Positions 12,971 through 21,517 of a stretch of DNA of 35,660 bases are shown in pieces (the stretch's first letter is position 1; every line of letters begins with the position of its first letter). The position numbers were made by a program, and so were the translations under genes. The DNA is from a virus: positions 1 through 35,660 of IMG/VR virus record IMGVR_UViG_3300036850_000068; one strand, given 5' to 3'. A model generated the notes under the pieces. It saw only the letters and a list, made by a program, of their open reading frames with translations. It had not been told where the DNA came from and searched no databases.

Positions 12971-15160
12971 TTGGATTTTGAGACAATTCTAGCCCTTCCC
13001 GCAGCGGAAAAGCGTCGGTCGTTTATAACGACAATCTTTGGAAATCTCGAAGGGTACCTTTCTGTTGCGCGGAAGGACCATCAGGGTAAGTGGGGCGAGA
13101 AATTTTTCAAGTACCCAGACCAACTAAATCAATCCATCGAGTACGTGCAGTCGGCGCTTCCAGCAAATAACTTGTACTTTTGTCCGCAGTTGTTCTCCCG
13201 ACCGGAAAGGAAAAAGCAAAGCGTCCTCGCGGTCTCGTGCTTGTGGGCGGACCTTGATGAGTGCGATCCCAAGAAACTCCTTGTCCCACCGACAATTCTC
13301 GTCCAGTCGAGCCCCAATCGTCATCAGGGTTTTTGGCTCCTTGACGAGCTGATCGACCCGTACGACGCCGAAGAACTGTCGAGGCGAATCGCTTACCACC
13401 ATCGAAACGACGGGGCGGATGTAAGCGGTTGGGACCTCACACAGCAGCTCAGGATTCCATACACGATCAACTTCAAGTATTCTGAGCCGATTATCGTTAC
13501 CATAAAAAACATTAATAAGACACGTTATCGGATCGAGGACTTTGACGAGTATCAACCAACGATCCCTGAACTAGGACCTAATCCTATCCCAGAGGACTTA
13601 CCGGACGCAGAGACCGTACTCAGCAGGTGTCAGAGTCGCCTCAGTGACGGTGCGCTTTTCCTTTATAACCACGAACCGGAAAAAGGCAAGCGGTCAGAAG
13701 CCCTCTGGAAATTCGAAGTAATGCTTGCCGAGGCTGGGCTTTCGATCGAGGAGACCTACGTCCTCGCGGAAGCTTCGGCGTGTAACAAATATCAGCTCGA
13801 CGGCCGACCGAAAGAGGCGCTGTGGGCCGAAGTTAAAAAGGCACACTCACATGTCATCCATCAGATCGAGGCAAGAAAGCTTCGGTTCCAAAAGCTTGCG
13901 GAATTATCGTCACTCAAAGAGGTTCCCAACGAAACGTTTATCGAGCGGTATATCGATTGGGCGAAAGACCAAACTGACGCTTCCAGATCCTACCATGAGG
14001 CGAGTGCGTTCATGGCCCTTTCGGGTCTCCTAGCCGGCCGCATCGTTGTGCCGACAAGTTACAATCCGCAAGGAATGCAACTAAATCTTTGGTTCATGGT
14101 ACTTGGCGATACCACGCTCACGAGGAAAACAACCGCAATGAATATGGGAGTTGACCTTCTCCAAGAGATCAACGAAGACATCGTCATTGCAACGGAATCA
14201 ACGATCGAGGGGCTTCTCGGCGCAATGTCGCTTCGAGACGGGAAGCCATCGATCTTCCTTCGGGACGAGTTCTCCGGAATGCTCGAACAGATGCAGAAGA
14301 AGGATTACTACGCGGGGATGGCTGAATTGCTGACGAAGCTCTACGATGGTCGGGCGTTGAAGCGGGTCCTCGCGAGATCAGTTATCTCTATCAGAAGACC
14401 AATTCTCATCATGTTCACCGGAGGAATTCGGAACCGAATCCTTGAGTTGATGACTGAGGATTACATCAGATCGGGATTCATTCCGCGATTTGTCTTTTTC
14501 TCTGGCACTTCCGATCTGACGAAGTACCGCCCACTTGGCCCGCCAACTGAGATCGCCGATGCAAGACGGGCATCACTTGTTGCCGAGTTACAAGAGATAG
14601 ATAACAAATTCGAAGTTGGTACAGGAGGCTTCGGACTTACAGGAGGAGCCTCTATGGCAGTTCCAAAAGCGTGGGTTGGCGAACTCACAGATGGCGCCTG
14701 GAAGCGACAAGAGGAATTGGAAATGGGCCTCGTAAAGAACGGAACTGAATCACGAGACCCCGAACTTTTCGTTCCAGTGTATCAACGGCTAAGCACTTCG
14801 ATACTGAGGGCTGCAACGCTTCTTGCTGCGACAAGAAAAGACAATCCGATATCAAATACGACGATTTCAGTGACAGCCGACGACATCGAACATGCAGCGT
14901 TCTACGGGCACGCTTGGCAGGACTCGGCATTTGAGGTCGTCAGTTCAGCCGGCACGAATGCACTCGAAGCAAAGACGAAGCGGATCTTCCGATATATCGA
15001 TGAACGCAAGAAGTTTGGTGCCCCACGGCAAGCGATTTCGAGAACGTTCAAGTTGACTAAACGTGAAGCCGATGCGCTATTTGAAACACTCATCGATCGG
15101 GGACTCATCAGAAAGGTGACACAAGGCAACGAAGTCGTCTACTACCCGGTGGAGGGATAA
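12971..15160 (+). CDS. Primase-helicase (AEP-type primase plus DUF3987-like helicase)
   Basis: 729 residues from TTG 12971, chosen because AGGGGGGAGG ends 5 nt upstream; the ATG at 12929 lies in a hairpin. The N-terminal third has archaeo-eukaryotic primase motifs: LWADLDE (D-x-D), SSPNRHQGFWLL (motif II His) and LTQQLRIPYTINFKY (motif III region). The middle carries a DUF3987-like ATPase: an LAGRIVVPTS strand, then GDTTLTRKTT as a non-canonical P-loop (R-K-T in place of G-K-T), IFLRDEFSG as Walker B and ILIMFTGG. A C-terminal winged-helix (ISRTFKLTKREADALFETL) ends the protein. It should make primers and unwind at the phage fork. Motif assignments were made by eye. Confidence 0.78.
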   Translation: MDFETILALPAAEKRRSFITTIFGNLEGYLSVARKDHQGKWGEKFFKYPDQLNQSIEYVQSALPANNLYFCPQLFSRPERKKQSVLAVSCLWADLDECDPKKLLVPPTILVQSSPNRHQGFWLLDELIDPYDAEELSRRIAYHHRNDGADVSGWDLTQQLRIPYTINFKYSEPIIVTIKNINKTRYRIEDFDEYQPTIPELGPNPIPEDLPDAETVLSRCQSRLSDGALFLYNHEPEKGKRSEALWKFEVMLAEAGLSIEETYVLAEASACNKYQLDGRPKEALWAEVKKAHSHVIHQIEARKLRFQKLAELSSLKEVPNETFIERYIDWAKDQTDASRSYHEASAFMALSGLLAGRIVVPTSYNPQGMQLNLWFMVLGDTTLTRKTTAMNMGVDLLQEINEDIVIATESTIEGLLGAMSLRDGKPSIFLRDEFSGMLEQMQKKDYYAGMAELLTKLYDGRALKRVLARSVISIRRPILIMFTGGIRNRILELMTEDYIRSGFIPRFVFFSGTSDLTKYRPLGPPTEIADARRASLVAELQEIDNKFEVGTGGFGLTGGASMAVPKAWVGELTDGAWKRQEELEMGLVKNGTESRDPELFVPVYQRLSTSILRAATLLAATRKDNPISNTTISVTADDIEHAAFYGHAWQDSAFEVVSSAGTNALEAKTKRIFRYIDERKKFGAPRQAISRTFKLTKREADALFETLIDRGLIRKVTQGNEVVYYPVEG

Positions 15161-15300
15161 TGGGATTTCTAATCGCCAACTTACTGGTACTAGCGATCAA
15201 TCTCGGCGTGCTCGGAATCAGTATCAAAATCTACTCCGAATATCTTAAGGACAAGCAGTTCGAGAGCCGAGCCCAACGTCCTGGTGGCCCAAAGGTTTAG
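15160..15300 (+). CDS. Small single-pass membrane protein, 46 aa
   Basis: ATG overlaps the primase stop (TAATG) with GGAGG just upstream. The hydrophobic helix FLIANLLVLAINLGVLGISIKIY is followed by a polar tail. A related small protein occurs at 22508 (LGINVKIYTDL against LGISIKIYSEY). Confidence 0.55.
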   Translation: MGFLIANLLVLAINLGVLGISIKIYSEYLKDKQFESRAQRPGGPKV

Positions 15301-15302
15301 AC

Positions 15303-15575
15303 ATGCCGGCCTACCTGCGAATTGACACGGCACGGCTCGCGCTCTTCGCCCAACAGACCTGCACACACTGCTACTGCGAATGGTACGACCACGCGGTTGT
15401 AAACTTTATCGACACTGGTAACGGCTGTAAGATCGAGCTTATTTGTCCAAAGCTCTTGCCGACGTACATCGTCACGAGGGGAGAGGCGCAGCTTCCGAGG
15501 CCCCCGCCGAAGCAGCTTGAATCGTTCCGATACCAGAGGATGTTGCCGGCACCGCCGAGGAAGGAGGCAGAGTGA
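15303..15575 (+). CDS. Hypothetical protein with a Cys cluster
   Basis: 90 residues, ATG 15303 behind AAAGG. CTHCYC at about 20-25 and two later cysteines suggest metal binding. The C-terminus is Pro-rich (QLPRPPPKQ). Unknown function. Confidence 0.55.
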   Translation: MPAYLRIDTARLALFAQQTCTHCYCEWYDHAVVNFIDTGNGCKIELICPKLLPTYIVTRGEAQLPRPPPKQLESFRYQRMLPAPPRKEAE

Positions 15576-15731
15576 ATGGATGAAGTTGTGACGCCACTCC
15601 GACAGCTCGCGGGTGCGATGAAGGAAATGTACGACAGCCTCAGAGAGGCTGGCTTCGCGTCCGACGACGCAATCAAGTTGACTGCTATCTACCTTGCAAG
15701 TCTTCAAGGAGAGTCGGAGAAGGATGGGTGA
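15576..15731 (+). CDS. Small helical protein, 51 aa
   Basis: ATG 15576, with AAGGAGG 7 nt upstream. Predicted all-helical: LRQLAGAMKEMYDSLREAGF and DAIKLTAIYLASLQGE. This pattern is frequent in phage small ORFs. It overlaps the next start by 8 nt. Confidence 0.55.
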   Translation: MDEVVTPLRQLAGAMKEMYDSLREAGFASDDAIKLTAIYLASLQGESEKDG

Positions 15732-15984
15732 CGATTTGAAGATCGAGGCGACCGATGAGCCGGGCGAGTTTACGTTCGACGCGATCACGTTCGGTGACGG
15801 TCGGGTCGCTGTCCACTATCGGTTGCCGAATGGCTTGGCGGCCTCAGTCGCGTGGGCCTGGGATGCTCACGACACTGAGGTACTAAAGCGTCTGGCGGCT
15901 GAGTACGAAGAGAAGGTCAGGGAGAAGGTTGCGGGCCGGGGTCAGAACTTCGAACCGTCCACGCCGAGCTTCGAGGCTGAGTGA
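15724..15984 (+). CDS. Hypothetical protein
   Basis: 86 residues from ATG 15724 with AAGGAGAG upstream; an earlier TTG at 15694 adds a poor extension. Beta-rich N-terminal half (EFTFDAITFGDGRVAVHYRL) followed by a charged helix (LKRLAAEYEEKVREKVAG). Unknown. Confidence 0.55.
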   Translation: MGDDLKIEATDEPGEFTFDAITFGDGRVAVHYRLPNGLAASVAWAWDAHDTEVLKRLAAEYEEKVREKVAGRGQNFEPSTPSFEAE

Positions 15985-15987
15985 GAA

Positions 15988-16284
15988 ATGGGATTCCCCT
16001 TCGTAAAACCAGGCGACGAAGTCACAATCGACCTCATCAGCGGCGCCGGAGTCCACGGGATCTTGCAAGTCGTGGAGTTGGCAAGTGAATTCCAGCTTGG
16101 TTGCATGGTAATTCGCCTGGATAAGCAGTCGGTTGAGCACGGCGACCTTGTGATCGCCGGCAATCAGATCCGCGCATGGCGGACTGGTGGGCCGATCGTG
16201 GAACAAGTTCGGGCCAGCGACAACCGCCTTGCAGTCGGTGTACCAATGCCAGGGATGCCAATGCCGCCGCGTGGGCGAGGATAA
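15988..16284 (+). CDS. Hypothetical beta-rich protein
   Basis: 98 residues. An SH3/barrel-like succession of short strands (PGDEVTIDLISGAGVHGILQVVELA) and a Met/Pro/Gly-rich C-terminal tail (PMPGMPMPPRGRG). Stop overlaps the next start. Confidence 0.55.
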   Translation: MGFPFVKPGDEVTIDLISGAGVHGILQVVELASEFQLGCMVIRLDKQSVEHGDLVIAGNQIRAWRTGGPIVEQVRASDNRLAVGVPMPGMPMPPRGRG

Positions 16285-16427
16285 TGAACTACAAAATTTT
16301 GTTCGGAAGCCCCTCTCTTGTTGAGGAAAAACTGAACGACCTCAATAGACGCCAACCTTACTTTCCCGTGCTCATTACTTCTCTCGGCTCAGCAATCGTC
16401 CTCGTTGTCGAACGTAGGGATGTCTGA
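16284..16427 (+). CDS. Small hypothetical protein, 47 aa
   Basis: ATG 16284 overlaps the preceding TAA. Compact alpha/beta sequence (MNYKILFGSPSLVEEKLNDL ... VLITSLGSAIVLVVE), similar in style to many phage small ORFs. Its stop abuts the next ATG. Confidence 0.52.
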   Translation: MNYKILFGSPSLVEEKLNDLNRRQPYFPVLITSLGSAIVLVVERRDV

Positions 16428-16640
16428 ATGAAACTCGTCATCGCTCCGAATTACAAACGATTCGAGAACTGGTGCTATGACAATCAACTCAGTCCATATG
16501 ATCGCGAGATCAGGTATATCTCTGGCTCGGACAAGCTTCGAGGCTGGCGCAACGTCGAAGTCATCATCCTCGACCATCCGAATTGGTTTACTCCCAAGGA
16601 TCTCGCTTATATTGAAATGATACGGGCGCGAGATGAATAA
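16428..16640 (+). CDS. Hypothetical protein
   Basis: 70 residues directly after the previous stop. The sequence (MKLVIAPNYKRFENWC ... YISGSDKLRGWRNVEVIILD) looks like a single Rossmann-like half: strand, helix, strand, G-W-R-N, strand with D. It overlaps the polymerase start by 8 nt. Unknown function. Confidence 0.55.
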   Translation: MKLVIAPNYKRFENWCYDNQLSPYDREIRYISGSDKLRGWRNVEVIILDHPNWFTPKDLAYIEMIRARDE

Positions 16641-18999
16641 GCACCCACTCGCCGATTGCGATCACTGCCCGCTGAAGAACGGCGCGTATGTGCCTACGAA
16701 ATACCCCACAGGGGGGCGTCAGGCAAAGTACGTCGTTGTCGGTGAGGCTCCTGGCTTTCAGGAGAAGATATGGGGCGAACCGTTCAAGGGTCCCTCGGGG
16801 CAATTGATCAAGGAAGTATTGAAGCGACATGGGATTGATGAAGATGACTGCATTTTCACGAACGTTGTCCTCTGTTACGAGAAAGACAATCCAGATCCGA
16901 GCAAGGACGCAATCAGTGCTTGCCGAGCACGTCTCGATGAGGATCTATCTCAACCGGGAATACAGCGAGCTTTACTTCTCGGTAATTTTGCCGCGAAGTC
17001 TGTTCTATCAACGAAGGATGGAATTCTCAAACTACGAGTCGGGCCGCCCAGGCACACTGAAAAGTACAACGGCTTGGTCGTTGTGCCTACCGTTCACCCG
17101 GCGGCCTGTCTACGAACATCAGACTACTTCCCATTTCTCGTTACGGACGTTGGGAAGCTTGTCAAGGAGTCTCAACAGTGGACCCCGCCAAAGTACAAAG
17201 TCGCAGACACCGAAGCCAAAGCTCTGGCATACCTCCGATTCCTCGAAACTAAGGGATCTATCCCACTGACGGTTGATATCGAGACGGCTGTTGAAAAGGA
17301 TGTTGCATATGAGCACCCACAAGACACGGACATTCTGTGCGTCGGAATCGGATACAGTCCCAGAAGTGCAGTTATTTTCCCATCGAGTGTTCTCGGGATC
17401 TTTCAGGTCCGACGCGATCTCGGAAACCTACTCGCTCGATCTCGTATTATCGCGCAAAATGGCAAGTTTGATGTACCAGTTATTAGACTTTTTGACAACG
17501 GAATTCGACTCTGGTTCGATACCATGCTTGCGAGTTACGCTCTTGACCCAAGACGAGGCATCCACGGACTGAAGGCGATGGCCGCCGAGCACCTTGGCGC
17601 CCCCGATTATGCAGCATCGATCAAGCAGTATACCAAGGGCGGTCGGTCGTTCGGGAATATCCCCCCGGATGTTCTGCATGAGTACAACGCTTACGACTGT
17701 GCGCTCACGTACCAGCTATATGAGCTGTTCTCGAAGCGGCTTGAAGCCGAAGGGACTCGCTCGCTTCACGATTTCCTTGTCCGCGCGGCCAACGCCTTGA
17801 TGGAGGTGGAACACGATGGGGTCTCCATTGATCTGGATCACCTTGATGAATTGGATACACGCTACCAAAATGAACTGGCGACATTGGAGGAACGGCTTCA
17901 GCAATGGGTCGCGAACCCTCGTTCCCCTACTCAGGTTAAATCCGCGCTTCATCAGCTTGGAATTGCTACTGCATCAACAGATGTGCGGCATCTGCAAGAC
18001 ATACGGAAGGGGATGGAACGCTACGGCGACCACCCACAGGCCAAGGAAGTCTCACGTTTCGTAGACGCGCAGCTTGAGTATCGATCTGTTCACAAGCTCT
18101 GGTCAACGTACATTCAGGGACTCAAGAAGCGTCACCGTAACGGCAAGGTCCATACTTCATATCTGTTGCACGTGACATCGACGGGCCGACTATCCTCGCG
18201 CAACCCAAACCTTCAGAACATTCCAATTCGTAGCGAGGCTGGACGCGAGCTACGGCAAGTCTTTGTCCCAACCGACCCAAACTCGGTATTCGTGCAAGCC
18301 GACTATGCCCAAGGCGAGACGCGGATCGTCGCATGCCTCTCCGGCGACGAATATCTACTCAAGCGCTTTCGAGAGGGACGTGATGTCATTGCGGACGTGC
18401 AGGCCGAACTATTCCCCGGCGACACGTCGAAAGCGACAAGGGTTCGCGTCAAGAACATCATGTACGGGTCCTGGTACGGCATGGTGCTCGGAAGTGGCGA
18501 TGAGGGCCGGCACTATGCGAAGTTCATCTTCCCAGACCTCCCGCCAACCGAGGCGTACGAGCGAGCGAACGCCTACCAGCGCCGTCTTTTTGGCCTTGTA
18601 CGTGGCATCCCAACGTGGCAGGAGGCCACCCGCGAAAAGGTCTTGGGTGGCGATTATCTCGAAACGTTTATGGGACGGAAGCGGCGCTTCTGGCTAATCA
18701 CTTCTGTCAACAGGACCGAGATCCTAAACGAGTGTCTCGCATTCGTCCCGCAGAGCACGCTCTCAGACCTGTGCTTACTTGGCCTCTGCGAGCTGGTCGA
18801 ACAGGGCTACAAGGTTCGCCTGACCGTCCACGATAGCGTCGTTGTTGAGTGCCACGAGAGCGAAGTGGAGGCAACATCCGATGCCATTGGGAAGATCCTC
18901 TCCGGCACCGCCGAGCGGTTCACTTCGACCCTGCCCCCAGAACGTAGAATTCCGTTTTCCGTCGAAACCTCCATTGGAAGAACCTGGGCGGATTGCTGA
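16633..18999 (+). CDS. DNA polymerase I with fused N-terminal uracil-DNA glycosylase-like domain
   Basis: 788 residues. Residues ~1-190 look like a family-4 UDG: CDHC, GEAPGFQEKIWGEPFKGPSG (motif 1), TNVVLCY and SAC (remaining Fe-S cysteines), PTVHPAACLR (motif 2). Residues ~210-370 form an intact 3'-5' exonuclease: VDIETA (D-x-E), AQNGKFDVPV, YNAYDCALTY. The polymerase domain follows: GRLSSRNPNLQNIPIR, motif A ADYAQGETR (usual form DYSQIELR), motif B RVRVKNIMYGSWYG, motif C VHDSVVVE, where the usual HDE reads HDS. No 5'-3' exonuclease. It is the replicative polymerase of the phage. The UDG domain could scan for uracil in the template; whether it is active cannot be told. Confidence 0.92.
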   Translation: MNKHPLADCDHCPLKNGAYVPTKYPTGGRQAKYVVVGEAPGFQEKIWGEPFKGPSGQLIKEVLKRHGIDEDDCIFTNVVLCYEKDNPDPSKDAISACRARLDEDLSQPGIQRALLLGNFAAKSVLSTKDGILKLRVGPPRHTEKYNGLVVVPTVHPAACLRTSDYFPFLVTDVGKLVKESQQWTPPKYKVADTEAKALAYLRFLETKGSIPLTVDIETAVEKDVAYEHPQDTDILCVGIGYSPRSAVIFPSSVLGIFQVRRDLGNLLARSRIIAQNGKFDVPVIRLFDNGIRLWFDTMLASYALDPRRGIHGLKAMAAEHLGAPDYAASIKQYTKGGRSFGNIPPDVLHEYNAYDCALTYQLYELFSKRLEAEGTRSLHDFLVRAANALMEVEHDGVSIDLDHLDELDTRYQNELATLEERLQQWVANPRSPTQVKSALHQLGIATASTDVRHLQDIRKGMERYGDHPQAKEVSRFVDAQLEYRSVHKLWSTYIQGLKKRHRNGKVHTSYLLHVTSTGRLSSRNPNLQNIPIRSEAGRELRQVFVPTDPNSVFVQADYAQGETRIVACLSGDEYLLKRFREGRDVIADVQAELFPGDTSKATRVRVKNIMYGSWYGMVLGSGDEGRHYAKFIFPDLPPTEAYERANAYQRRLFGLVRGIPTWQEATREKVLGGDYLETFMGRKRRFWLITSVNRTEILNECLAFVPQSTLSDLCLLGLCELVEQGYKVRLTVHDSVVVECHESEVEATSDAIGKILSGTAERFTSTLPPERRIPFSVETSIGRTWADC

Positions 19000-19174
19000 C
19001 CTGAAAGAAGGTTTGAAACTCCTCACCGAGCAAGCCGAGCAAATCCAGGACCCTGACCTCTTGCACGGTCTCTACATACTCGTGTACTATCTACACAAGG
19101 CGCAGAGTGTGCTCGCAGCATTAGAAAGGAAGAGCAATGACCGTCCCAGGGCCGAACCCTACGGCCCCTCCTAG
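18974..19174 (+). CDS. Small helical protein overlapping the polymerase end
   Basis: About 66 residues from TTG 18974; TTG 19013 is an alternative and neither has a good ribosome site. The core LKEGLKLLTEQAEQIQDPDLLHGLYILVYYLHKAQSVLAAL (read as consecutive helices) looks like a real helical hairpin. The last 38 nt overlap the next gene. Start uncertain. Confidence 0.42.
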   Translation: MEEPGRIADLKEGLKLLTEQAEQIQDPDLLHGLYILVYYLHKAQSVLAALERKSNDRPRAEPYGPS

Positions 19175-19397
19175 CGTTACCATTCCGACCGTGCTCGCCC
19201 CGAACACCGCCATGAATGGGAACTTTACCATCAGCGTCGGCGGCTACCACAGCGCGGGCCTTCTGCTTCACATCCTCGCCACTGTCCTCACTCTTGGTCT
19301 TTGGGCACCGATCTTCGTCATGTATCTGATCGGCTGGCGTAGTCGGATGGTTTCGGTCCATGTCCTCAACGGTGTCGTCGTGGCGAGAGAACTATGA
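19137..19397 (+). CDS. Small membrane protein
   Basis: 86 residues behind AAAGGAAGAG. A Pro/Thr-rich N-terminus precedes one hydrophobic span (AGLLLHILATVLTLGLWAPI, continuing FVMYLIG). It resembles phage proteins with a polar N-terminal region and a C-terminal membrane anchor. Unknown function. Confidence 0.58.
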   Translation: MTVPGPNPTAPPSVTIPTVLAPNTAMNGNFTISVGGYHSAGLLLHILATVLTLGLWAPIFVMYLIGWRSRMVSVHVLNGVVVAREL

Positions 19398-19410
19398 ATG
19401 GAGGTAAGGA

Positions 19411-19497
19411 GTGACAATCTGTCCTGAGTGTGACGACTGCCCAATCAATCACCAGGACCGTCACCTTATGGGGGAAAAGGTTGCCGAGTACGAGTGA
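19411..19497 (+). CDS. Very small Cys-rich protein, 28 aa
   Basis: GTG 19411 has an excellent ribosome site (GGAGGTAAGGA). MTICPECDDCPINHQDRH gives CxxCxxC plus His, a mini metal knuckle. Whether it is a real product or a leader for the next gene, which it overlaps, is open. Confidence 0.45.
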   Translation: MTICPECDDCPINHQDRHLMGEKVAEYE

Positions 19498-19879
19498 CAT
19501 TCGTATTGGAACAGTCAGGAAAACGCCAAACGGATACTTTCGAATCAAACTCGCAAACAGCGATTGGGAATTTGAACATCGACACATAATGCGGCAACAC
19601 TTACTTGCGACCGAAGAGCGAGACCTACGACCAAACGAGCGTGTCGTCTTCAAGGACGGGAAGAAGCCGTTCAAACACCCACAAGTCGAAGACCTTGAAA
19701 TCAGGCTCGTTTCAGAGGTCGGGCGCGGAACTGTAAAGAAGAAGCGATCCTATCTTGCAAGGAGAGTCGTAAATCTTCGCGCCAAGCTCGCTGAAGCCGA
19801 GGAGGAGCTAGCCTATTGGAATACACGCGCTGGCCGTCCGGCAGGCGATGTGAGTCAGCCGGCCAAGGAACGTGAATGA
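19481..19879 (+). CDS. Degenerate HNH_3-like protein
   Basis: About 132 residues from TTG 19481 (GGGGG 6 nt upstream); GTG 19430 is an alternative. GYFRIKL, EHRHIM and LRPNERVVFKDG followed by HPQVEDLEIR follow the layout of phage HNH_3 homing-type endonucleases (EHRxVME ... ExVHHxxG ... NLE). The catalytic His pair is replaced by V-F-K and the Asn region is altered, so cleavage activity is unlikely. The C-terminal half is a basic coiled coil (ARRVVNLRAKLAEAEEELAY). Possibly a domesticated DNA-binding protein. Confidence 0.5.
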   Translation: MPSTSDIRIGTVRKTPNGYFRIKLANSDWEFEHRHIMRQHLLATEERDLRPNERVVFKDGKKPFKHPQVEDLEIRLVSEVGRGTVKKKRSYLARRVVNLRAKLAEAEEELAYWNTRAGRPAGDVSQPAKERE

Positions 19880-19900
19880 TCGTGTGAAAGTGGAGGGGCT

Positions 19901-20239
19901 ATGATCAAGCTACCCTTCGAGATCGATATCTTTGCCCACGGAGAGCACGAGAAGCCGTTCTCAACTACAGTAGCACTGGCCCTGGCTATCGTCGTCATTG
20001 GGCTCCTCACCGTAGCGACCATCCTCACCATGCCGCACGGCGTCGCAAAGCGACCAGTCACGGTTGCGGGCATTGCCGGCCAGTACAGTTTGCCGAATCT
20101 CACTCCGGAGAAGAAACCCAATCCGACAACGACGACCGAACCAGCGACAACCACAATGACAACTGAGACCACGATCAAACCTACCACAACGACTCGACGG
20201 AACGAGACAACTACGACAAATGGGTGTAACCGCCCCTGA
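19901..20239 (+). CDS. Membrane-anchored Thr-rich protein
   Basis: 112 residues after TGGAGGGGCT. A cytoplasmic N-terminus with D and H residues, a transmembrane helix (STTVALALAIVVIGLLTVAT), then an extracellular stalk with long Thr runs (NPTTTTEPATTTMTTETT) typical of surface-exposed stalks in actinobacteria. Likely placed in the host membrane. Function unknown. Confidence 0.6.
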   Translation: MIKLPFEIDIFAHGEHEKPFSTTVALALAIVVIGLLTVATILTMPHGVAKRPVTVAGIAGQYSLPNLTPEKKPNPTTTTEPATTTMTTETTIKPTTTTRRNETTTTNGCNRP

Positions 20240-20297
20240 TCTGCAAACCTCCAACTCTGCAAGAGGCTCTAGGAGCGAGTACAAAGGACATTCAACG

Positions 20298-20813
20298 ATG
20301 CCAGCACACAGAGATACCCTCCCACTACCCGCCTCCTGGCTCTCCGCAGCCGTCCGGGCCGTGTCCCTTGAGCCACCCCCCACAGGGGCGGGAGCCAACG
20401 ACGTAGCGATCGACCCGGGGTTGACGGCCGGGATCGTCATCGCTACACGGAACTCGTGGATCATCATCGAGACGGGCGATCTGCTTGACGTTTGGAATAT
20501 CCTCAATTCTTGGCGGCCCAGGAACATCCTCTTCGAGCGGTTCAATCCGCAAGAGCTGCCAGTCGATCTCTCGGCCCTTGAGGTCCAAGGCATCATCAAG
20601 CTCTATCAACTAACGGCGAAGACCAAGCCCGTCATCTGGTGGCAGCCGCGAGATGTCAAGAGCCTCTGTTCAGATGACTTCCTGCGCGCCAACGGCCTGT
20701 GGGTGAAGTCCATGAGGCACGGGCGGGATGCGATCCGCCACATGTGCTGGCACCTGATCAAACGAGAAGGAAATACGGAGCTGTTGGAATGGACAAAGCC
20801 AGAAGGATCATAA
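20298..20813 (+). CDS. RuvC-like Holliday junction resolvase
   Basis: 171 residues from ATG 20298 (AAAGGA 9 nt upstream). AIDPGLTAGIVIAT (first Asp), NILFERF (Glu) and the C-terminal MRHGRDAIRHMCWHLI (Asp within a helix, then His) match the RuvC-type RNase H fold of phage resolvases. Probably resolves branched replication intermediates before packaging. Its end overlaps the next lipoprotein gene by 25 nt. Confidence 0.75.
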   Translation: MPAHRDTLPLPASWLSAAVRAVSLEPPPTGAGANDVAIDPGLTAGIVIATRNSWIIIETGDLLDVWNILNSWRPRNILFERFNPQELPVDLSALEVQGIIKLYQLTAKTKPVIWWQPRDVKSLCSDDFLRANGLWVKSMRHGRDAIRHMCWHLIKREGNTELLEWTKPEGS

Positions 20814-21499
20814 CTGGGATCTTACTCGTTGTCGCGCTGGCCGGGTGCGGCGAGTATGAAAGCGGCAATCATCCGACCACCGCTACCTTGGCGCCGACAA
20901 CGGTAACGGTGCGACCTGTCGAGTTCTGCCCGCTTGGAAGTGAGCGGTGCCCTGATCCGGAGGTGACGCCGGGCACGCTCGTTTCACTGACTGGTGTCTG
21001 TGAGCCGAGCTACAATCCGCGCGGTGAATTGTCGCGAGATGAGAAGCGCGCGACCCTCAAGGCATACAGGCTTCCTGCTTCCACGAAGGTCGCCGAGTGG
21101 GACCATTTGGTTGCTCGGTGGGCTGGTGGTGCGTCCACCAAGGACAATATCTGGCCGCAGGTCAACGCGGCCGACGTGACGCGGAAAGACAAGCTCGAAG
21201 GTAAGCTCTACAACGCCGTCTGTATAGTCCGTACACTTGAGCTGGCGACTGCCCAGGACCGTATGCGAGAGTTCTGGAAGTATTTGCCGAAAGAGATAAC
21301 GGCTCCGGCCACTACCAAGACAACTAGAAGAATCCCTCCCACCACCAGGGCTCCCAAGCCAGCTCCATTGTTGGATCCTCGATATGGCACTTGTCGGGAA
21401 GCTATCGCGAACGGGTACGGTCCCTACTATCGCGGGCAAGATCCCGAGTACAATTGGTACATAGACCGGGATAGTGACGGGATAGTTTGCGAAAGGTAA
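20789..21499 (+). CDS. Lipoprotein with HNH-type nuclease and excalibur calcium-binding domains
   Basis: 236 residues from ATG 20789. The signal ends in a lipobox (VALAGC), so it is predicted outside the membrane. The middle carries EWDHLVARWAGGASTKDN followed by IWPQ, the DHL...GG...N-x-WPQ signature of secreted HNH nucleases. A Thr/Pro linker leads to the C-terminal excalibur domain (TCREAIANGYGPYY, YIDRDSDGIVCER; DxDxDG calcium loop and paired Cys). Similar nuclease lipoproteins occur in actinobacteria. On a phage it could degrade incoming or competing DNA at the envelope or help exclude superinfection; the latter is inference. Confidence 0.75.
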   Translation: MDKARRIITGILLVVALAGCGEYESGNHPTTATLAPTTVTVRPVEFCPLGSERCPDPEVTPGTLVSLTGVCEPSYNPRGELSRDEKRATLKAYRLPASTKVAEWDHLVARWAGGASTKDNIWPQVNAADVTRKDKLEGKLYNAVCIVRTLELATAQDRMREFWKYLPKEITAPATTKTTRRIPPTTRAPKPAPLLDPRYGTCREAIANGYGPYYRGQDPEYNWYIDRDSDGIVCER

Positions 21500-21517
21500 A
21501 ATATTGGTGAGGAAATC

